Shown here piece by piece: positions 24,762 through 34,964 of a stretch of DNA of 64,000 bases (the first letter of the stretch is position 1; each line of letters starts with the position of its first letter). This DNA is from Rathayibacter sp. VKM Ac-2879 (GTDB taxonomy: Bacteria > Actinomycetota > Actinomycetes > Actinomycetales > Microbacteriaceae), in assembly GCF_015351245.1 (NCBI RefSeq), contig NZ_JADKSO010000002.1, positions 434,001-498,000 on the forward strand, written 5' to 3'. Below the pieces are notes generated by a model. It saw only the letters and a program-made list of their open reading frames with translations, had not been told where the DNA came from and did no database searches. A program made the position numbers and the translations under genes.

Positions 24762-27572
24762 GTGTCCGCGGTAGACAGCTTTGGATCGAAAGACACCCTG
24801 AAGGTCGGCTCGACCGACTACGAGGTGTTCCGTATCGACCGGGTCCCCGGTCACGAGAAGCTCCCGTTCAGCCTCAAAGTGCTGCTCGAGAACCTCCTCC
24901 GCACGGAGGACGGCGCGAACATCACCGCGGAGCATATCCGCGCGCTCGGCGAGTGGGTGCCGGAGGCGGAGCCCGACACCGAGATCCAGTTCACCCCGGC
25001 ACGTGTGGTCATGCAGGACTTCACCGGCGTGCCCTGCATCGTCGACCTCGCGACCATGCGCGAGGCCGTCGCGGCCCTCGGCGGCGACGCCAAGAAGATC
25101 AACCCGCTCGCACCGGCCGAGATGGTCATCGACCACTCCGTCATCGCCGACCTCTTCGGCACCGCAGACGCCCTCGAGCGCAACGTCGAACTCGAGTACG
25201 AGCGCAACGGCGAGCGCTACCAGTTCCTCCGCTGGGGACAGACGGCTTTCGATGACTTCAAGGTGGTCCCGCCGGGGACCGGCATCGTCCACCAGGTCAA
25301 CATCGAATACCTCGCCCGGGTCACGATGACCCGCGAGGTCGACGGTGCGTTGCGCGCCTATCCGGACACCTGTGTAGGCACCGACTCGCACACCACCATG
25401 GTGAACGGCCTCGGCGTGCTCGGCTGGGGCGTGGGCGGCATCGAGGCCGAGGCGGCGATGCTCGGCCAGCCGGTGTCGATGCTCATCCCCAAGGTGGTCG
25501 GCTTCAAGCTCTCGGGGGCGATCCCCACCGGTGTCACGGCAACCGACGTCGTTCTCACCATCACCGAGATGCTCCGCAAGCACGGCGTGGTCGGCAAGTT
25601 CGTCGAGTTCTACGGAGCCGGCGTCGCCGAGGTCCCGCTCGCCAACCGGGCCACCATCGGAAACATGAGCCCCGAGTTCGGCTCCACCGCAGCGATGTTC
25701 CCCATCGACGACGTGACCCTCGACTACCTGCGTCTCACCGGACGCAGCGCGGAGCAGATCGAGCTGGTCGAGCAGTACTCCAAGCTGCAGAAGCTCTGGC
25801 ACGACCCGGCCGTAGAGCCCGTGTTCAGCGAGTACCTCGAGCTGGACCTCAGCACGGTCGTGCCGTCGATCGCCGGACCCAAGCGTCCGCAGGACCGTAT
25901 CGAGTTGTCGGCCGCGAAGGCCCAGTTCGAGTCCGACCTCACCAACTACGCCGACGTCTCCCACGATCTCGTCGACCTGACGATCGCCGAATCGTTCCCT
26001 GCCTCCGACCCCGGCGAGCTCCAGCCGCAGGACGAGCACAGCACGCACTCCCACGTGCACCGTTCGCACGCGCCGGCCACCGCCTCCAAGCCGACCACCG
26101 TCGAGCTCGGCGAGGGGGAGAGCTTCACGATCGACCACGGAGCGGTCGCCATCGCCGCGATCACCTCCTGCACGAACACTTCCAACCCCTCCGTGATGCT
26201 CGCCGCGGGCCTGCTCGCTCGCAATGCAGCACAGAAGGGCCTCACGGCGAAGCCGTGGGTCAAGACCACGCTGGCGCCCGGCTCCAAGGTCGTCACCGAC
26301 TACTACGAGAAGGCTGGCCTGACCGAGTCGCTCGAGGCGCTCGGCTTCTACACCGTCGGCTACGGCTGCACGACCTGTATCGGCAACTCCGGTCCGCTGC
26401 TCGATGAGATCTCGACGGCCGTGCAGGACAACGACCTTGCCGTGACCGCTGTGCTCTCGGGAAACCGCAACTTCGAGGGCCGCATCAACCCCGACGTCAA
26501 GATGAACTACCTTGCGAGCCCGCCGCTCGTGATCGCGTACGCGCTGGCCGGCTCGATGAACTTCGACTTCGAGGTCGATGCGCTCGGCACCGACTCCGAG
26601 GGCAACGAGGTGTTCCTCAAGGACATCTGGCCGGACGCCGCCGAGGTGCAGGCGACGATCGACTCCTCGATCGACAAGTCGATGTTCGAGACGCAGTACA
26701 GCGGAGTGTTCGACGGCGACGAGCGCTGGCGGTCGCTGCAGACCCCAGAGGGCTCGATCTTCGAGTGGGACGAGACCTCGACCTACGTCCGCAAGCCCCC
26801 GTACTTCGATGGCATGACGATGGAGACGACTCCCGTCACCGACATCGCCGGAGCCCGCGTGCTCGCCAAGCTCGGCGACTCCGTCACCACCGACCACATC
26901 AGCCCCGCCGGTTCGATCAAGGCTGACAGCCCGGCGGGACAGTACCTCGCCGCGCACGGAGTCGACCGCAAGGACTACAACTCCTACGGCTCGCGCCGTG
27001 GCAACCACGAGGTGATGATCCGCGGCACGTTCGCGAACATCCGTCTGCGCAACCAGCTGCTCGACGGCGTAGAGGGCGGGTACACCCGCGACTTCACGAA
27101 GCCCGATGCGCCGCAGTCGTTCATCTACGACGCCTCCGAGAACTACCAGGCCCAGGGCACCCCGCTCGTCATCCTGGGCGGCAAGGAGTACGGCTCTGGG
27201 TCCTCGCGCGACTGGGCGGCGAAGGGGACCAGCCTCCTGGGTGTCAAGGCGGTCATCGTCGAGAGCTTCGAGCGCATCCACCGCTCGAACCTGATCGGCA
27301 TGGGAGTCGTCCCGCTGCAGTTCCCGGCTGGCGAGAGCTGGGCCTCGCTCGGACTTGACGGAACGGAGTCGATCAGCATCTCGGGCATCGAGAAGCTGAA
27401 CGAGGGAGTCACGCCCAAGACGGTGCACGTCGTCGCCGAGCCGACCGAGCACTCGCCTGCGGGCAAGCAGCCGATCGAGTTCGATGCGGTCGTCCGCATC
27501 GACACCCCCGGTGAGGCCGATTACTACCGCAACGGCGGCATCCTGCAGTACGTGCTGCGTTCGCTGGTCTGA
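24762..27572 (+). CDS. acnA: Aconitate hydratase
   Basis: The 936-aa [4Fe-4S] enzyme isomerises citrate to isocitrate in the TCA cycle. Cluster cysteines are in [11 protein letters not shown] and [12 protein letters not shown]. Other markers are [36 protein letters not shown] and the C-terminal swivel domain with [15 protein letters not shown]. The length matches AcnA/IRP-type aconitases. The GTG at 24762 is chosen because GAAGGAGAGGG precedes it and upstream codons do not resemble the family. The promoter palindrome and a strong terminator suggest a single-gene unit under its own control. Confidence 0.96.
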   Translation: MSAVDSFGSKDTLKVGSTDYEVFRIDRVPGHEKLPFSLKVLLENLLRTEDGANITAEHIRALGEWVPEAEPDTEIQFTPARVVMQDFTGVPCIVDLATMREAVAALGGDAKKINPLAPAEMVIDHSVIADLFGTADALERNVELEYERNGERYQFLRWGQTAFDDFKVVPPGTGIVHQVNIEYLARVTMTREVDGALRAYPDTCVGTDSHTTMVNGLGVLGWGVGGIEAEAAMLGQPVSMLIPKVVGFKLSGAIPTGVTATDVVLTITEMLRKHGVVGKFVEFYGAGVAEVPLANRATIGNMSPEFGSTAAMFPIDDVTLDYLRLTGRSAEQIELVEQYSKLQKLWHDPAVEPVFSEYLELDLSTVVPSIAGPKRPQDRIELSAAKAQFESDLTNYADVSHDLVDLTIAESFPASDPGELQPQDEHSTHSHVHRSHAPATASKPTTVELGEGESFTIDHGAVAIAAITSCTNTSNPSVMLAAGLLARNAAQKGLTAKPWVKTTLAPGSKVVTDYYEKAGLTESLEALGFYTVGYGCTTCIGNSGPLLDEISTAVQDNDLAVTAVLSGNRNFEGRINPDVKMNYLASPPLVIAYALAGSMNFDFEVDALGTDSEGNEVFLKDIWPDAAEVQATIDSSIDKSMFETQYSGVFDGDERWRSLQTPEGSIFEWDETSTYVRKPPYFDGMTMETTPVTDIAGARVLAKLGDSVTTDHISPAGSIKADSPAGQYLAAHGVDRKDYNSYGSRRGNHEVMIRGTFANIRLRNQLLDGVEGGYTRDFTKPDAPQSFIYDASENYQAQGTPLVILGGKEYGSGSSRDWAAKGTSLLGVKAVIVESFERIHRSNLIGMGVVPLQFPAGESWASLGLDGTESISISGIEKLNEGVTPKTVHVVAEPTEHSPAGKQPIEFDAVVRIDTPGEADYYRNGGILQYVLRSLV

Positions 27573-27581
27573 TCCGTCCGA

Positions 27582-27620
27582 CAGGGATGCGCCTCCCCTG
27601 ATGGGGGAGGCGCATCCCTG
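27582..27620 (+). terminator. Strong hairpin terminator of acn
   Basis: A perfect 17-bp inverted repeat: CAGGGATGCGCCTCCCC, a 5-nt loop TGATG, then the exact complement, followed by TT. It starts 10 nt after the aconitase stop codon. Confidence 0.85.
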
Positions 27621-27690
27621 TTCCCGGCACCCCCGCGCGTAGACTCGGGAGACGTCCTCACCCCTCGACTCGACCCGGAAGGCGGCGCGA

Positions 27691-29634
27691 ATGGCTGTTC
27701 TCGAGACCATCGGCGGCCCTCGCGACCTCGATCGCCTGACCCGGAGTGAGCTCGAGACCCTGGCCCAAGAGATCCGCGACTTCCTCGTCCGCGAGGTCTC
27801 GAAGACCGGCGGCCATCTCGGCCCGAACCTCGGGGTCGTCGAGACGACCATCGCGATCCACCGCGTGTTCGACTCCCCGCGGGACGCGATCATCTTCGAC
27901 ACCGGACACCAGTCGTATGTGCACAAGCTGCTGACAGGTCGCCAGGACTTCTCGGGGCTGCGTCAGCGCGGCGGGCTCGCCGGCTATCCGCAGCGCTCGG
28001 AGTCGCCCCACGACATCGTCGAGAGCTCCCACGCCTCAAGCTCCCTCTCGTGGGCGGACGGCATCTCTCGTGCCTTCGCCATGACGGGACAGAAGGACCG
28101 CCACGTGGTCGCGGTGGTGGGCGATGGCGCGCTCACGGGCGGCATGACCTGGGAGGCGCTGAACAACATCAGCGATGACAATGCCCGCGGGCTCGTCATC
28201 GTCGTCAACGACAACGGCCGCTCCTACGCGCCGACGATCGGCGGCATGGCCCGCTTCCTCAACGGTGTGCGCACGCGTCGGAGCTATCGCACGCTGCACC
28301 GAGGCTCGCGCGCCGTCTCGGAGCGGCTCGGCGGCCCCGCGGCAGCCGTCTATCGAGGGGTGCGTGGCGGTCTCCATGGGTTCCTCAGTCGCTTCATCAA
28401 CAACGAGGCGCTCTACTCCAACCTCGACATCAAATACCTCGGCCCCATCGACGGGCACGATCTCACCGCGATGGAGGAGGCGCTCCAGCAGGCCAAGGAC
28501 TACGGTCAGCCCGTCATCGTGCACGCCATCACGCAGAAGGGCAAAGGTTTCGAGCCTGCCGTCCAGGACCTCGCCGACCAGTTCCACGCCGTCGGGCAGA
28601 TCGACCCCGAGACGGGCGAGCCGCTGAGCGCGAGCGGCACTCGCTCCTGGACCTCGGTCTTCGCGGAGGAGATCGTGACCCTCGCCGACGACAACCCCGC
28701 CATCGTGGGGATCACCGCCGCGATGCTCCGACCTGTGGGGCTCGACCGTCTTGCCGAGAAGTACCCCGAGCGGGTGTTCGACGTCGGTATCGCCGAGCAG
28801 CACGCCGTGACCTCGGCCGCGGGGCTCGCTTTCGGCGGACTGCATCCCGTCGTCGCCCTCTATGCCACGTTCGTGAACCGCGCCTTCGATCAGGTGCTCA
28901 TGGACGTCGCGCTGCATCGCGCCGGCGTCACCTTCGTGCTCGACCGTGCGGGAGTGACAGGTCCCGACGGACCGAGCCACCACGGCATGTGGGATCTCGC
29001 GATCCTGCAGGTCGTCCCGAACATCCGCCTGGCGGCTCCGCGAGACTCCGTGCGTCTGCGCGAAGAGCTCAGGGAGGCGGTGCGCGTCGACGACGCGCCG
29101 ACCGTCGTGCGCTTCTCGAAGGGAAACGTCGGCGACGAGATCGACGCGGTGGAGCGACTCCACGACGGCGTCGACGTGCTCAGCCGCGCCGAGCGACAGG
29201 ATGTGCTGCTCGTGACCGTCGGCCCGATGGCGGCAATGGGGCTCGATGTGGCTCGCCGTCTGGCCGCGCAGGGGATCGGAGCCACCGTCGTCGATCCGCG
29301 GTGGGTCGTGCCCGTGCCCTCCAGCATCATCGAGCTCGCTCGCGACCACCGCATCGTCGTGTCGATCGAGGACGGCGTGCGCGTCGGCGGCATCGGCACC
29401 CGTATTCGCCAGGACCTCCGCGAGGCGGGCGTCGACACAGCGGTCACCGAGCTAGGGCTGCCCGACCAGTTCCTCGACCACGCCAAGCGCGAAGAGATCC
29501 TCGAGGATGTGGGGCTCACTCCGCAGCACATCGCCCGCGACGTCGTCGCGCAGGTTCTCGGCAGCAAGATCCCCGTCGCCCGTCCGCTGCCCGACGAGGT
29601 GGCCGCCCACGACGAGGCCCGTAGCGCCGAGTAG
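27691..29634 (+). CDS. dxs: 1-deoxy-D-xylulose-5-phosphate synthase
   Basis: A 647-aa thiamine-diphosphate enzyme that condenses pyruvate and glyceraldehyde 3-phosphate, the first step of the MEP isoprenoid pathway. The TPP-binding motif is GDGALTGGMTWEALNN. The N-terminal DTGHQSYVHKLLTGR, the transketolase pyrimidine-binding domain (GIAEQHAVTSAAGLAFGG, DRAGVTGPDGPSHHG) and the transketolase C-domain are all present. The ATG at 27691 lies after the acn terminator. dxs near dut and sigA is also seen in mycobacteria. It converges with fadB. Confidence 0.96.
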   Translation: MAVLETIGGPRDLDRLTRSELETLAQEIRDFLVREVSKTGGHLGPNLGVVETTIAIHRVFDSPRDAIIFDTGHQSYVHKLLTGRQDFSGLRQRGGLAGYPQRSESPHDIVESSHASSSLSWADGISRAFAMTGQKDRHVVAVVGDGALTGGMTWEALNNISDDNARGLVIVVNDNGRSYAPTIGGMARFLNGVRTRRSYRTLHRGSRAVSERLGGPAAAVYRGVRGGLHGFLSRFINNEALYSNLDIKYLGPIDGHDLTAMEEALQQAKDYGQPVIVHAITQKGKGFEPAVQDLADQFHAVGQIDPETGEPLSASGTRSWTSVFAEEIVTLADDNPAIVGITAAMLRPVGLDRLAEKYPERVFDVGIAEQHAVTSAAGLAFGGLHPVVALYATFVNRAFDQVLMDVALHRAGVTFVLDRAGVTGPDGPSHHGMWDLAILQVVPNIRLAAPRDSVRLREELREAVRVDDAPTVVRFSKGNVGDEIDAVERLHDGVDVLSRAERQDVLLVTVGPMAAMGLDVARRLAAQGIGATVVDPRWVVPVPSSIIELARDHRIVVSIEDGVRVGGIGTRIRQDLREAGVDTAVTELGLPDQFLDHAKREEILEDVGLTPQHIARDVVAQVLGSKIPVARPLPDEVAAHDEARSAE

Positions 29635-29658
29635 CCCGGCAGCGCCGTACGGGGCGCC

Positions 29659-29672
29659 TGCGGCGTACCGCA
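29659..29672. terminator. Weak hairpin between convergent dxs and fadB
   Basis: TGCGG-CGTA-CCGCA, a 5-bp stem in the 52-nt gap between two stop codons. There is no T run. Confidence 0.25.
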
Positions 29673-29686
29673 GACACCCCTCGCCC

Positions 29687-31810
29687 TCAGGCCACGCCGC
29701 GGATGACGGGGTGATGGAACGTGTCGCCGAACGCCCGTTCGCTCGCGCCGACACGATCGAGGTAGGGGGTCAGACCGCCCATCTGGAACGGGTAGCCCGC
29801 TCCGAGAATGAGGCACAGATCGATGTCCTCGGCCGCATGCACGACATCGTCGTCGAGCATCCGCTTGACCTCGTCGGCCAGACCGGTCTCGACGCGCAGC
29901 CGCAGCTCGTCCGCCGTCATCGGCTCCGTGCCGCCGGCGACGATCGCCACGGCACGCTTGTCGATGCCCTTCACCCGGCCCTTGGAGTCGCGTTCGAACA
30001 CGTGGCCGAGCTCGGCCAGCCGGTGCAGGTTGGCGCTGTCGTAGAAGCGGTCGGGGAACGCCGCATGGTGCGTGTCGAGCACGTGCGCGCCGACCTTGAG
30101 GCCCACCAGCTCGAGCAGCTCGAAGGGCGTCATCGGCAGACCGAAGGGGGCGAGCGAGCGCTCGACCACCTCGAAAGGCGTGCCGGTGTCGACGGCGTGC
30201 ATCGCCTCCCCGAGCACCTTCGCCAGCACGCGGTTGACGACGAAGCCCGGAGTGTCGCGAGTGATGACCGCGTTCTTCTTGAGCTTCGCCGCAGTCACCA
30301 TCGCGGTCGAGAGGGTCTCGTCGTCGGTGTTCGGGGTGCGCACGACCTCGATGAGAGGCATCACCGCGACCGGGTTGAAGAAGTGGAAGCCGACCAGGCG
30401 CTCGGGGTGGTCGAGCCTCTCGCCGATCCGTTCGACCGAGAGGGAGGAGGTGTTGGTGGCCAGGACTGCCGTGGGCGAGACGTGCCGTTCGATGTCCGCG
30501 AAGACCTCCTGCTTGACCGAGAGCTCCTCGAACACGGCCTCGATCACCCAGTCCGCATCGGCGAAATCGGCCCGGTTGGTTGTGCCGGTGACGAGGCTGC
30601 GGAGGCGGTTGGACTCGTCGGGCGAGATGCGCCCCTTGGCCAGGAGAGCGTCGATCTCGCCGACGATCGTCGCGACACCCTTGTCGACGCGCGACTGGTC
30701 GAGGTCGGTGATCACGACGGGCACCTGGAGGCGACGGACGAAGAGGAGGGCGAACTGCGTCGCCATGAGGCCGGCCCCGATCACGCCTACCTTGGTCACC
30801 GGCTTGGCGAGACCCTTGTCCGGAGCCCCGGCTGGCCGCTTCGCACGCTTCTGCACGAGGTCGAAGGCATAGATGCTCGCGCGGAACTGGTCGCCGGAGA
30901 TCAGGTCGGCCAGAGCCTCGTCCTCGGCGGCGAACCCCTCGGCGCGCGTGGTGTTCTTCGCGGCCTTCAGGAGCTCGAGGGCTCGGTACGGGGAGGAGGC
31001 GACGGTGCCGATCCGCTCTTCCAGCTGCTTGCGCGCGATCGAGATCGCCACGTCCCATTTGACGAGGCGCTCGAGCTTGCCCGGCGCGTGCGGGCGCTCG
31101 ACCCTGACCGTGCCGCCCAGAACGCCGTCTGCCCAGCGCAGGGAGTCTTCGAGGAAGCTCGCCGAGGAGAAGATCGCGTCAGCGATGCCCAGGTCGAACA
31201 CCTCCTGGCCCTTGAGGGTGCGGTTGTTCTTGAGCGGGTTCTCGACGACGACCTTGAGCGCGTTCTCGATGCCGATGAGGTTGGGGAGGAGCCAGGCGCC
31301 TCCCCAGCCGGGGATGATGCCGAGGAAGACCTCGGGGAGCCCGAGCGCCGGGATCGACGCGTCGACAGTGCGATAGTCGGCGTTGAGGCCGATCTCGGTG
31401 CCACCGCCCAGGGCCAAGCCGTTGATGAACGCGAAGGACGGGACGCCGAGCTCGCTCAGCATCCCCAGCGTCCGATGTCCCAGCCGCGCAAGTTGCCGGC
31501 CGAGCTCGCGGCTCGGGATCTGCCCCACCTTGCTGAGGTCGGCTCCCGCAGCGAGGATGAACGGCTTGCCGGTGACGCCGACAGCCTGGATCTCGCCGCG
31601 GGACGCGCGCTCCTTCTGGGCGACGAGCACGTCGGCCAGCTCGAACAGGGAGGCCGGTCCGAAGGTGTTCGGCCGCGTGTGGTCGCGGTCGTTGTCGAGC
31701 GTGATGAGCGCGAGCGTGCGGCCACTGGGCAGCGGCACGTCTCGAACGTAGGAGTGAGTGACGACCTCGCCCTCGGCGAGGTCGACCAGGTTCTCGAATC
31801 CGTCGAGCAT
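29687..31810 (-). CDS. fadB: Fatty-acid oxidation multifunctional enzyme (enoyl-CoA hydratase / 3-hydroxyacyl-CoA dehydrogenase)
   Basis: A 707-aa bifunctional beta-oxidation enzyme. The crotonase domain (about 1-290) has the oxyanion-hole region LALGGGTEIGLNADYR and the catalytic Glu in LPEVFLGIIPGWGGA. The NAD-binding dehydrogenase (about 335-520) has the Rossmann motif KVGVIGAGLMATQFALLF and the catalytic His in LVGFHFFNPVAVMPLIEV. A C-terminal dehydrogenase domain carries FELLELVGLKVG. Both activities look intact. It starts 3 nt after the fadA stop, so the two form the hydratase/dehydrogenase plus thiolase unit. Confidence 0.94.
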   Translation of the reverse strand: MLDGFENLVDLAEGEVVTHSYVRDVPLPSGRTLALITLDNDRDHTRPNTFGPASLFELADVLVAQKERASRGEIQAVGVTGKPFILAAGADLSKVGQIPSRELGRQLARLGHRTLGMLSELGVPSFAFINGLALGGGTEIGLNADYRTVDASIPALGLPEVFLGIIPGWGGAWLLPNLIGIENALKVVVENPLKNNRTLKGQEVFDLGIADAIFSSASFLEDSLRWADGVLGGTVRVERPHAPGKLERLVKWDVAISIARKQLEERIGTVASSPYRALELLKAAKNTTRAEGFAAEDEALADLISGDQFRASIYAFDLVQKRAKRPAGAPDKGLAKPVTKVGVIGAGLMATQFALLFVRRLQVPVVITDLDQSRVDKGVATIVGEIDALLAKGRISPDESNRLRSLVTGTTNRADFADADWVIEAVFEELSVKQEVFADIERHVSPTAVLATNTSSLSVERIGERLDHPERLVGFHFFNPVAVMPLIEVVRTPNTDDETLSTAMVTAAKLKKNAVITRDTPGFVVNRVLAKVLGEAMHAVDTGTPFEVVERSLAPFGLPMTPFELLELVGLKVGAHVLDTHHAAFPDRFYDSANLHRLAELGHVFERDSKGRVKGIDKRAVAIVAGGTEPMTADELRLRVETGLADEVKRMLDDDVVHAAEDIDLCLILGAGYPFQMGGLTPYLDRVGASERAFGDTFHHPVIRGVA

Positions 31811-31813
31811 GGG

Positions 31814-33028
31814 TCAGCGTCCCTTCCGTCGTGCGCTCTTGCCGTCGAAGTGCGGGTTCTCCCAGATGACCGTGCCGCCCTGCCCGAGGCCGACGCACAG
31901 CGCCGTGAGGCCGTAGCGGACCTCCGGGTGCTCCTCGAACTGGCGAGCGAGCTGAATCATCAGGCGGACCCCGGAGGACGCGAGCGGGTGCCCGATCGCG
32001 ATCGCCCCGCCGTACTCATTCACTCGAGGGTCATCGTCGTCGAGGCCGAAGTGGTCGAGGAAGGAGAGGACCTGCACCGCGAACGCCTCGTTGAGCTCGA
32101 AGAGACCGATGTCCTCGATACGCAGGCCCGCCTTCGCGAGGGCCTTCTCGGTGGAGGGGACCGGGCCCAGTCCCATGATCTCGGGCTCGACGCCCGCGTA
32201 GGCGAAGGCGACCATCCGCATCTTCGTGCTCAGACCGAGCTCGGCTGCCGCCTCGGCGCTCGCGAGCAGAGACACGGTCGCGCCATCGTTGAGACCAGAG
32301 GAGTTGCCGGCCGTCACTCGCCCGTGCGGACGGAACGGCGTGCGCAGCGTCGCGAGGCCCTCGAGGGTCGTGTCAGGGCGCGGCGCCTCGTCGGCGGTCG
32401 CCAGCCCCCATCCAGACGCGCTGCGCGTCGCCACGGGCACGAGGTCGGGCTGGATCTTGCCGGCCGCGTAGGCGGCGGCGAGCTTCTGCTGGCTCCGCAG
32501 GGCGTAGTGGTCGGCGCGCGCCTTGGTGAGATGCGGGAAGCGGTCGTGGATCTTCTCCGCCGTCTTGCCCATGTTGAGCGCATCCTCGCCCACGAGACGC
32601 TCGGAGAGGAAACGCGGGTTCGGGTCGGCTCCAAAGCCCATGGGGTGGCGGCCCATGTGCTCCACGCCGCCAGCGATGACCACGTCGTAGGCGCCGAACG
32701 CGATGCCGCCCGCGGTCGTGGTCACCGACGTCATCGCGCCGGCGCACATGCGGTCGATCGCGAAGCCAGGCACCGACCGGGGCAGGCCCGCGAGCAGGGC
32801 CGCCGTGCGTCCGAGGGTGAGCCCCTGGTCGCCCTGCTGCGTCGTGGCGGCGATGGCCACCTCGTCGACCCGCTCCTTCGGCAGTGAGCTGTTGCGCTCG
32901 AGGAGCGCGATCATCGCCTTGACGATGAGGTCATCGGCTCGGGTCTGCCAGTACATACCCTTTTCACCGGCTCGCCCGAACGGAGTACGGACTCCATCGA
33001 CGAACACGATCTCGGATCTCTCGGCCAC
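31814..33028 (-). CDS. fadA: Acetyl-CoA C-acyltransferase (3-ketoacyl-CoA thiolase)
   Basis: A 404-aa thiolase that cleaves 3-ketoacyl-CoA, the last step of each beta-oxidation round. The acyl-accepting Cys is in DRMCAGAMTS (about residue 95), the activating His in AIGHPLASSGVRL, and the second Cys in LTALCVGLGQGGTVIWE. The GTG start is set by GGGAGG upstream. It is the first gene of the fadA-fadB pair, 75 nt downstream of rnd on the same strand. Confidence 0.95.
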   Translation of the reverse strand: MAERSEIVFVDGVRTPFGRAGEKGMYWQTRADDLIVKAMIALLERNSSLPKERVDEVAIAATTQQGDQGLTLGRTAALLAGLPRSVPGFAIDRMCAGAMTSVTTTAGGIAFGAYDVVIAGGVEHMGRHPMGFGADPNPRFLSERLVGEDALNMGKTAEKIHDRFPHLTKARADHYALRSQQKLAAAYAAGKIQPDLVPVATRSASGWGLATADEAPRPDTTLEGLATLRTPFRPHGRVTAGNSSGLNDGATVSLLASAEAAAELGLSTKMRMVAFAYAGVEPEIMGLGPVPSTEKALAKAGLRIEDIGLFELNEAFAVQVLSFLDHFGLDDDDPRVNEYGGAIAIGHPLASSGVRLMIQLARQFEEHPEVRYGLTALCVGLGQGGTVIWENPHFDGKSARRKGR

Positions 33029-33103
33029 AATGCCTCCCAGGAACTCACGGTCGCCGTCGATCGTAGGAAGGCGACCACGCGAACCCGAATCCTTTGCCGC
33101 TTC

Positions 33104-34303
33104 CTACGAAGCGGTTTCGGCGCCGTCGCTCGGCGCTTGGGCTGCTTCGACAAACGCGGTCGCGATGGACCCGGCGGTGGCCTCGATCTGCCACGGACGC
33201 GCGCCGGCGCGCAGGAGCTCGGCGGCGACGGTGTCCGTGTCGACGGGCTCCGGCGGGCTCCACGCGAGACGCCGGAGAATCTCGGGCGTCAGCAGATTCT
33301 CGACGGGAAGGGAGAGGAGCTCCGCGATCTCGGTGACGACGGCGCGCCCCGCTTTCAACCGGGCGTCGGCCGGGGGATTGCGGTCGCCCCATGCGCGGGG
33401 CGGGGGCAACGTCTCGACGGCGGGCCGGGTCGGAGTCGGCAGGTCGTCGGTCGTCCGCCCTCGTTCGATCGCCTCCCACCAGCGCTCGACCTCGCCGCGG
33501 CTCGCGCGACCTGTGAAGTCACGACGCCCCGAGAGTTGCCCGACGCTCGTCGGGACGTTGCGGGCGACCGCGAGGATCGAGGAGTCAGGGATCAAGCGGC
33601 CGGGAGCGATGTCGCGCTCGCGCGCGAAAGCGTCACGTGCGAGCCAGAGCTCGCGGGCCACAGCGAGCGGCCGGGGTCCGCGCAGAGAGTGGATGCCCGA
33701 GAGCTTCCGCCAGGGGTCTGTGGGCGCGAGCTTCGGGAGGCGGGCGAGGGTCGCGGCGAACTCTTCCCGCGCGATGCGCGTTTTGCGGGCCTCGATGAGC
33801 ATCTCCTCCATGCGATCGCGCAGGTCGACGAGCAGCTCGACGTCCTTCGCCGCATAGACGAGCCAGCTCTGGGGGAGTGGCCGCGTCGACCAGTCGGCGG
33901 CGGAGTGCTCCTTCGCGAGGTGGATGCCCAGCAGGTCCTCTACGACAGCGCCGAGGCCGACCTTGGGCAGGCCGAGCAGCCGTGCGGCGAGCTCGGTGTC
34001 GAAGATGCGGGAGGGGTCGAGCCCGACCTCGCGCAGGCAGGCGAGATCCTGGCTCGCGGCGTGCAAGACCCACTCCTCGTCGCCGATCGCCTCCTGCAGC
34101 GCGTCCATCCTCCCAAGAGCGGGCGGGTCGAAGAGGAACACGCCAGCCCCACGTCGGTACATCTGAATGAGGTAGGCGCGCTGCGAGTAGGTGAAGCCCG
34201 AGGCGCGCTCGGCGTCGACGGCGACGGGGCCGACGCCTGCCGACAGGGCATCGACGGCGGCAAGGAGCTCGTCGGGGGTGGAGAGGACGCGGTAATCAGT
34301 CAC
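33104..34303 (-). CDS. rnd: Ribonuclease D family exonuclease with HRDC domain
   Basis: A 399-aa 3'-5' exoribonuclease likely acting in tRNA and stable-RNA maturation. The DEDDy nuclease domain has VAVDAERASGF (DxE), HAASQDLACL (Asp) and the YAAKDVELLVDLRD Tyr/Asp motif. An HRDC domain follows (about 215-295; ELWLARDAFARERDIAP). The C-terminal region (300-399) is typical of actinobacterial homologues, which are often annotated only as HRDC protein. Its start overlaps the end of the DUF3000 gene by 8 nt, so the two are coupled. Confidence 0.9.
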   Translation of the reverse strand: MTDYRVLSTPDELLAAVDALSAGVGPVAVDAERASGFTYSQRAYLIQMYRRGAGVFLFDPPALGRMDALQEAIGDEEWVLHAASQDLACLREVGLDPSRIFDTELAARLLGLPKVGLGAVVEDLLGIHLAKEHSAADWSTRPLPQSWLVYAAKDVELLVDLRDRMEEMLIEARKTRIAREEFAATLARLPKLAPTDPWRKLSGIHSLRGPRPLAVARELWLARDAFARERDIAPGRLIPDSSILAVARNVPTSVGQLSGRRDFTGRASRGEVERWWEAIERGRTTDDLPTPTRPAVETLPPPRAWGDRNPPADARLKAGRAVVTEIAELLSLPVENLLTPEILRRLAWSPPEPVDTDTVAAELLRAGARPWQIEATAGSIATAFVEAAQAPSDGAETAS

Positions 34304-34895
34304 GGTAGTTCCGTCGGTGGGCGAGTGAGGTCACGCCGTCTCCGGCGACAGGCGGAAGGCCCGCGAGCATGCACAACAGCTCACCCCACCCTTCGACGTG
34401 GGCGGCGAGCTCTGCGTCGCGGGGGGTCCAGGATGCGCGGATCTCGATCTGCGCGCCATCTCCCTGCGCGGCGAGTTCGCCGAAGCCGGTCGAGAGCACA
34501 GTGGTCGCGGTCCCGGACGCGGCGGTGTAGGAGGCGTCTCTCGCGGCGAGCGCATCGACCAGCCACGACCAGGCGACTTCGGCGAGGAACGGGTCGGTGC
34601 CGATCTCGACCTCGAGCGGCGCCTGGGCGAAGCAGACGATCCTGAACGGGCCCCCCCACTGCTCGGGCTCATCGGGGTCGTGCAGCAGGATGAACCGCCC
34701 CGTACCCAGCTCGGAGTCGCGTCCGTGCGTACGAGGAGAGACGTCTCCGGAGAGCGCGAGCGACCACGGCGCGAGCCCCGTCGGCGAGACGATTTCAGAG
34801 ACGATCAGCTCGGCGCGCGTCGCGGCCAGGCGGATCGACTCCGTGGCGATCCGGAACTCCTCGGGGAGCTGGGACGACGCTGGGAATTCGGGCAC
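34296..34895 (-). CDS. DUF3000 protein
   Basis: A 199-aa conserved actinobacterial protein of unknown function (ELPEEFRIATESI-like N-terminus here reading LPEEFRIATESIRLAAT). It contains LAPWSLALSGDV and GRFILLHDPDEPEQWGG, which are typical of the family. It lies directly upstream of, and overlaps, rnd; this pairing is conserved in actinobacteria and suggests a link to RNA processing, but nothing direct supports that. No membrane segment or cofactor motif is seen. Confidence 0.87.
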   Translation of the reverse strand: MPEFPASSQLPEEFRIATESIRLAATRAELIVSEIVSPTGLAPWSLALSGDVSPRTHGRDSELGTGRFILLHDPDEPEQWGGPFRIVCFAQAPLEVEIGTDPFLAEVAWSWLVDALAARDASYTAASGTATTVLSTGFGELAAQGDGAQIEIRASWTPRDAELAAHVEGWGELLCMLAGLPPVAGDGVTSLAHRRNYRD

Positions 34896-34964
34896 GTCCG
34901 CAGACTAGGGTCCTCAGGACTCGCTGAGCGGAAGGCACGCCGCGAACGACGGGGGCGGCGACGC

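Noticed and set aside
24615-27926. A minus-strand open frame of about 1100 codons opposite aconitase
   Set aside because: Antisense shadow of acnA and dxs codons with Arg/Val/Asp-rich low-information protein; no ribosome site.
29507-32887. A plus-strand open frame of over 1100 codons opposite fadB and fadA
   Set aside because: Both minus-strand genes have full catalytic motifs; the plus frame has none.
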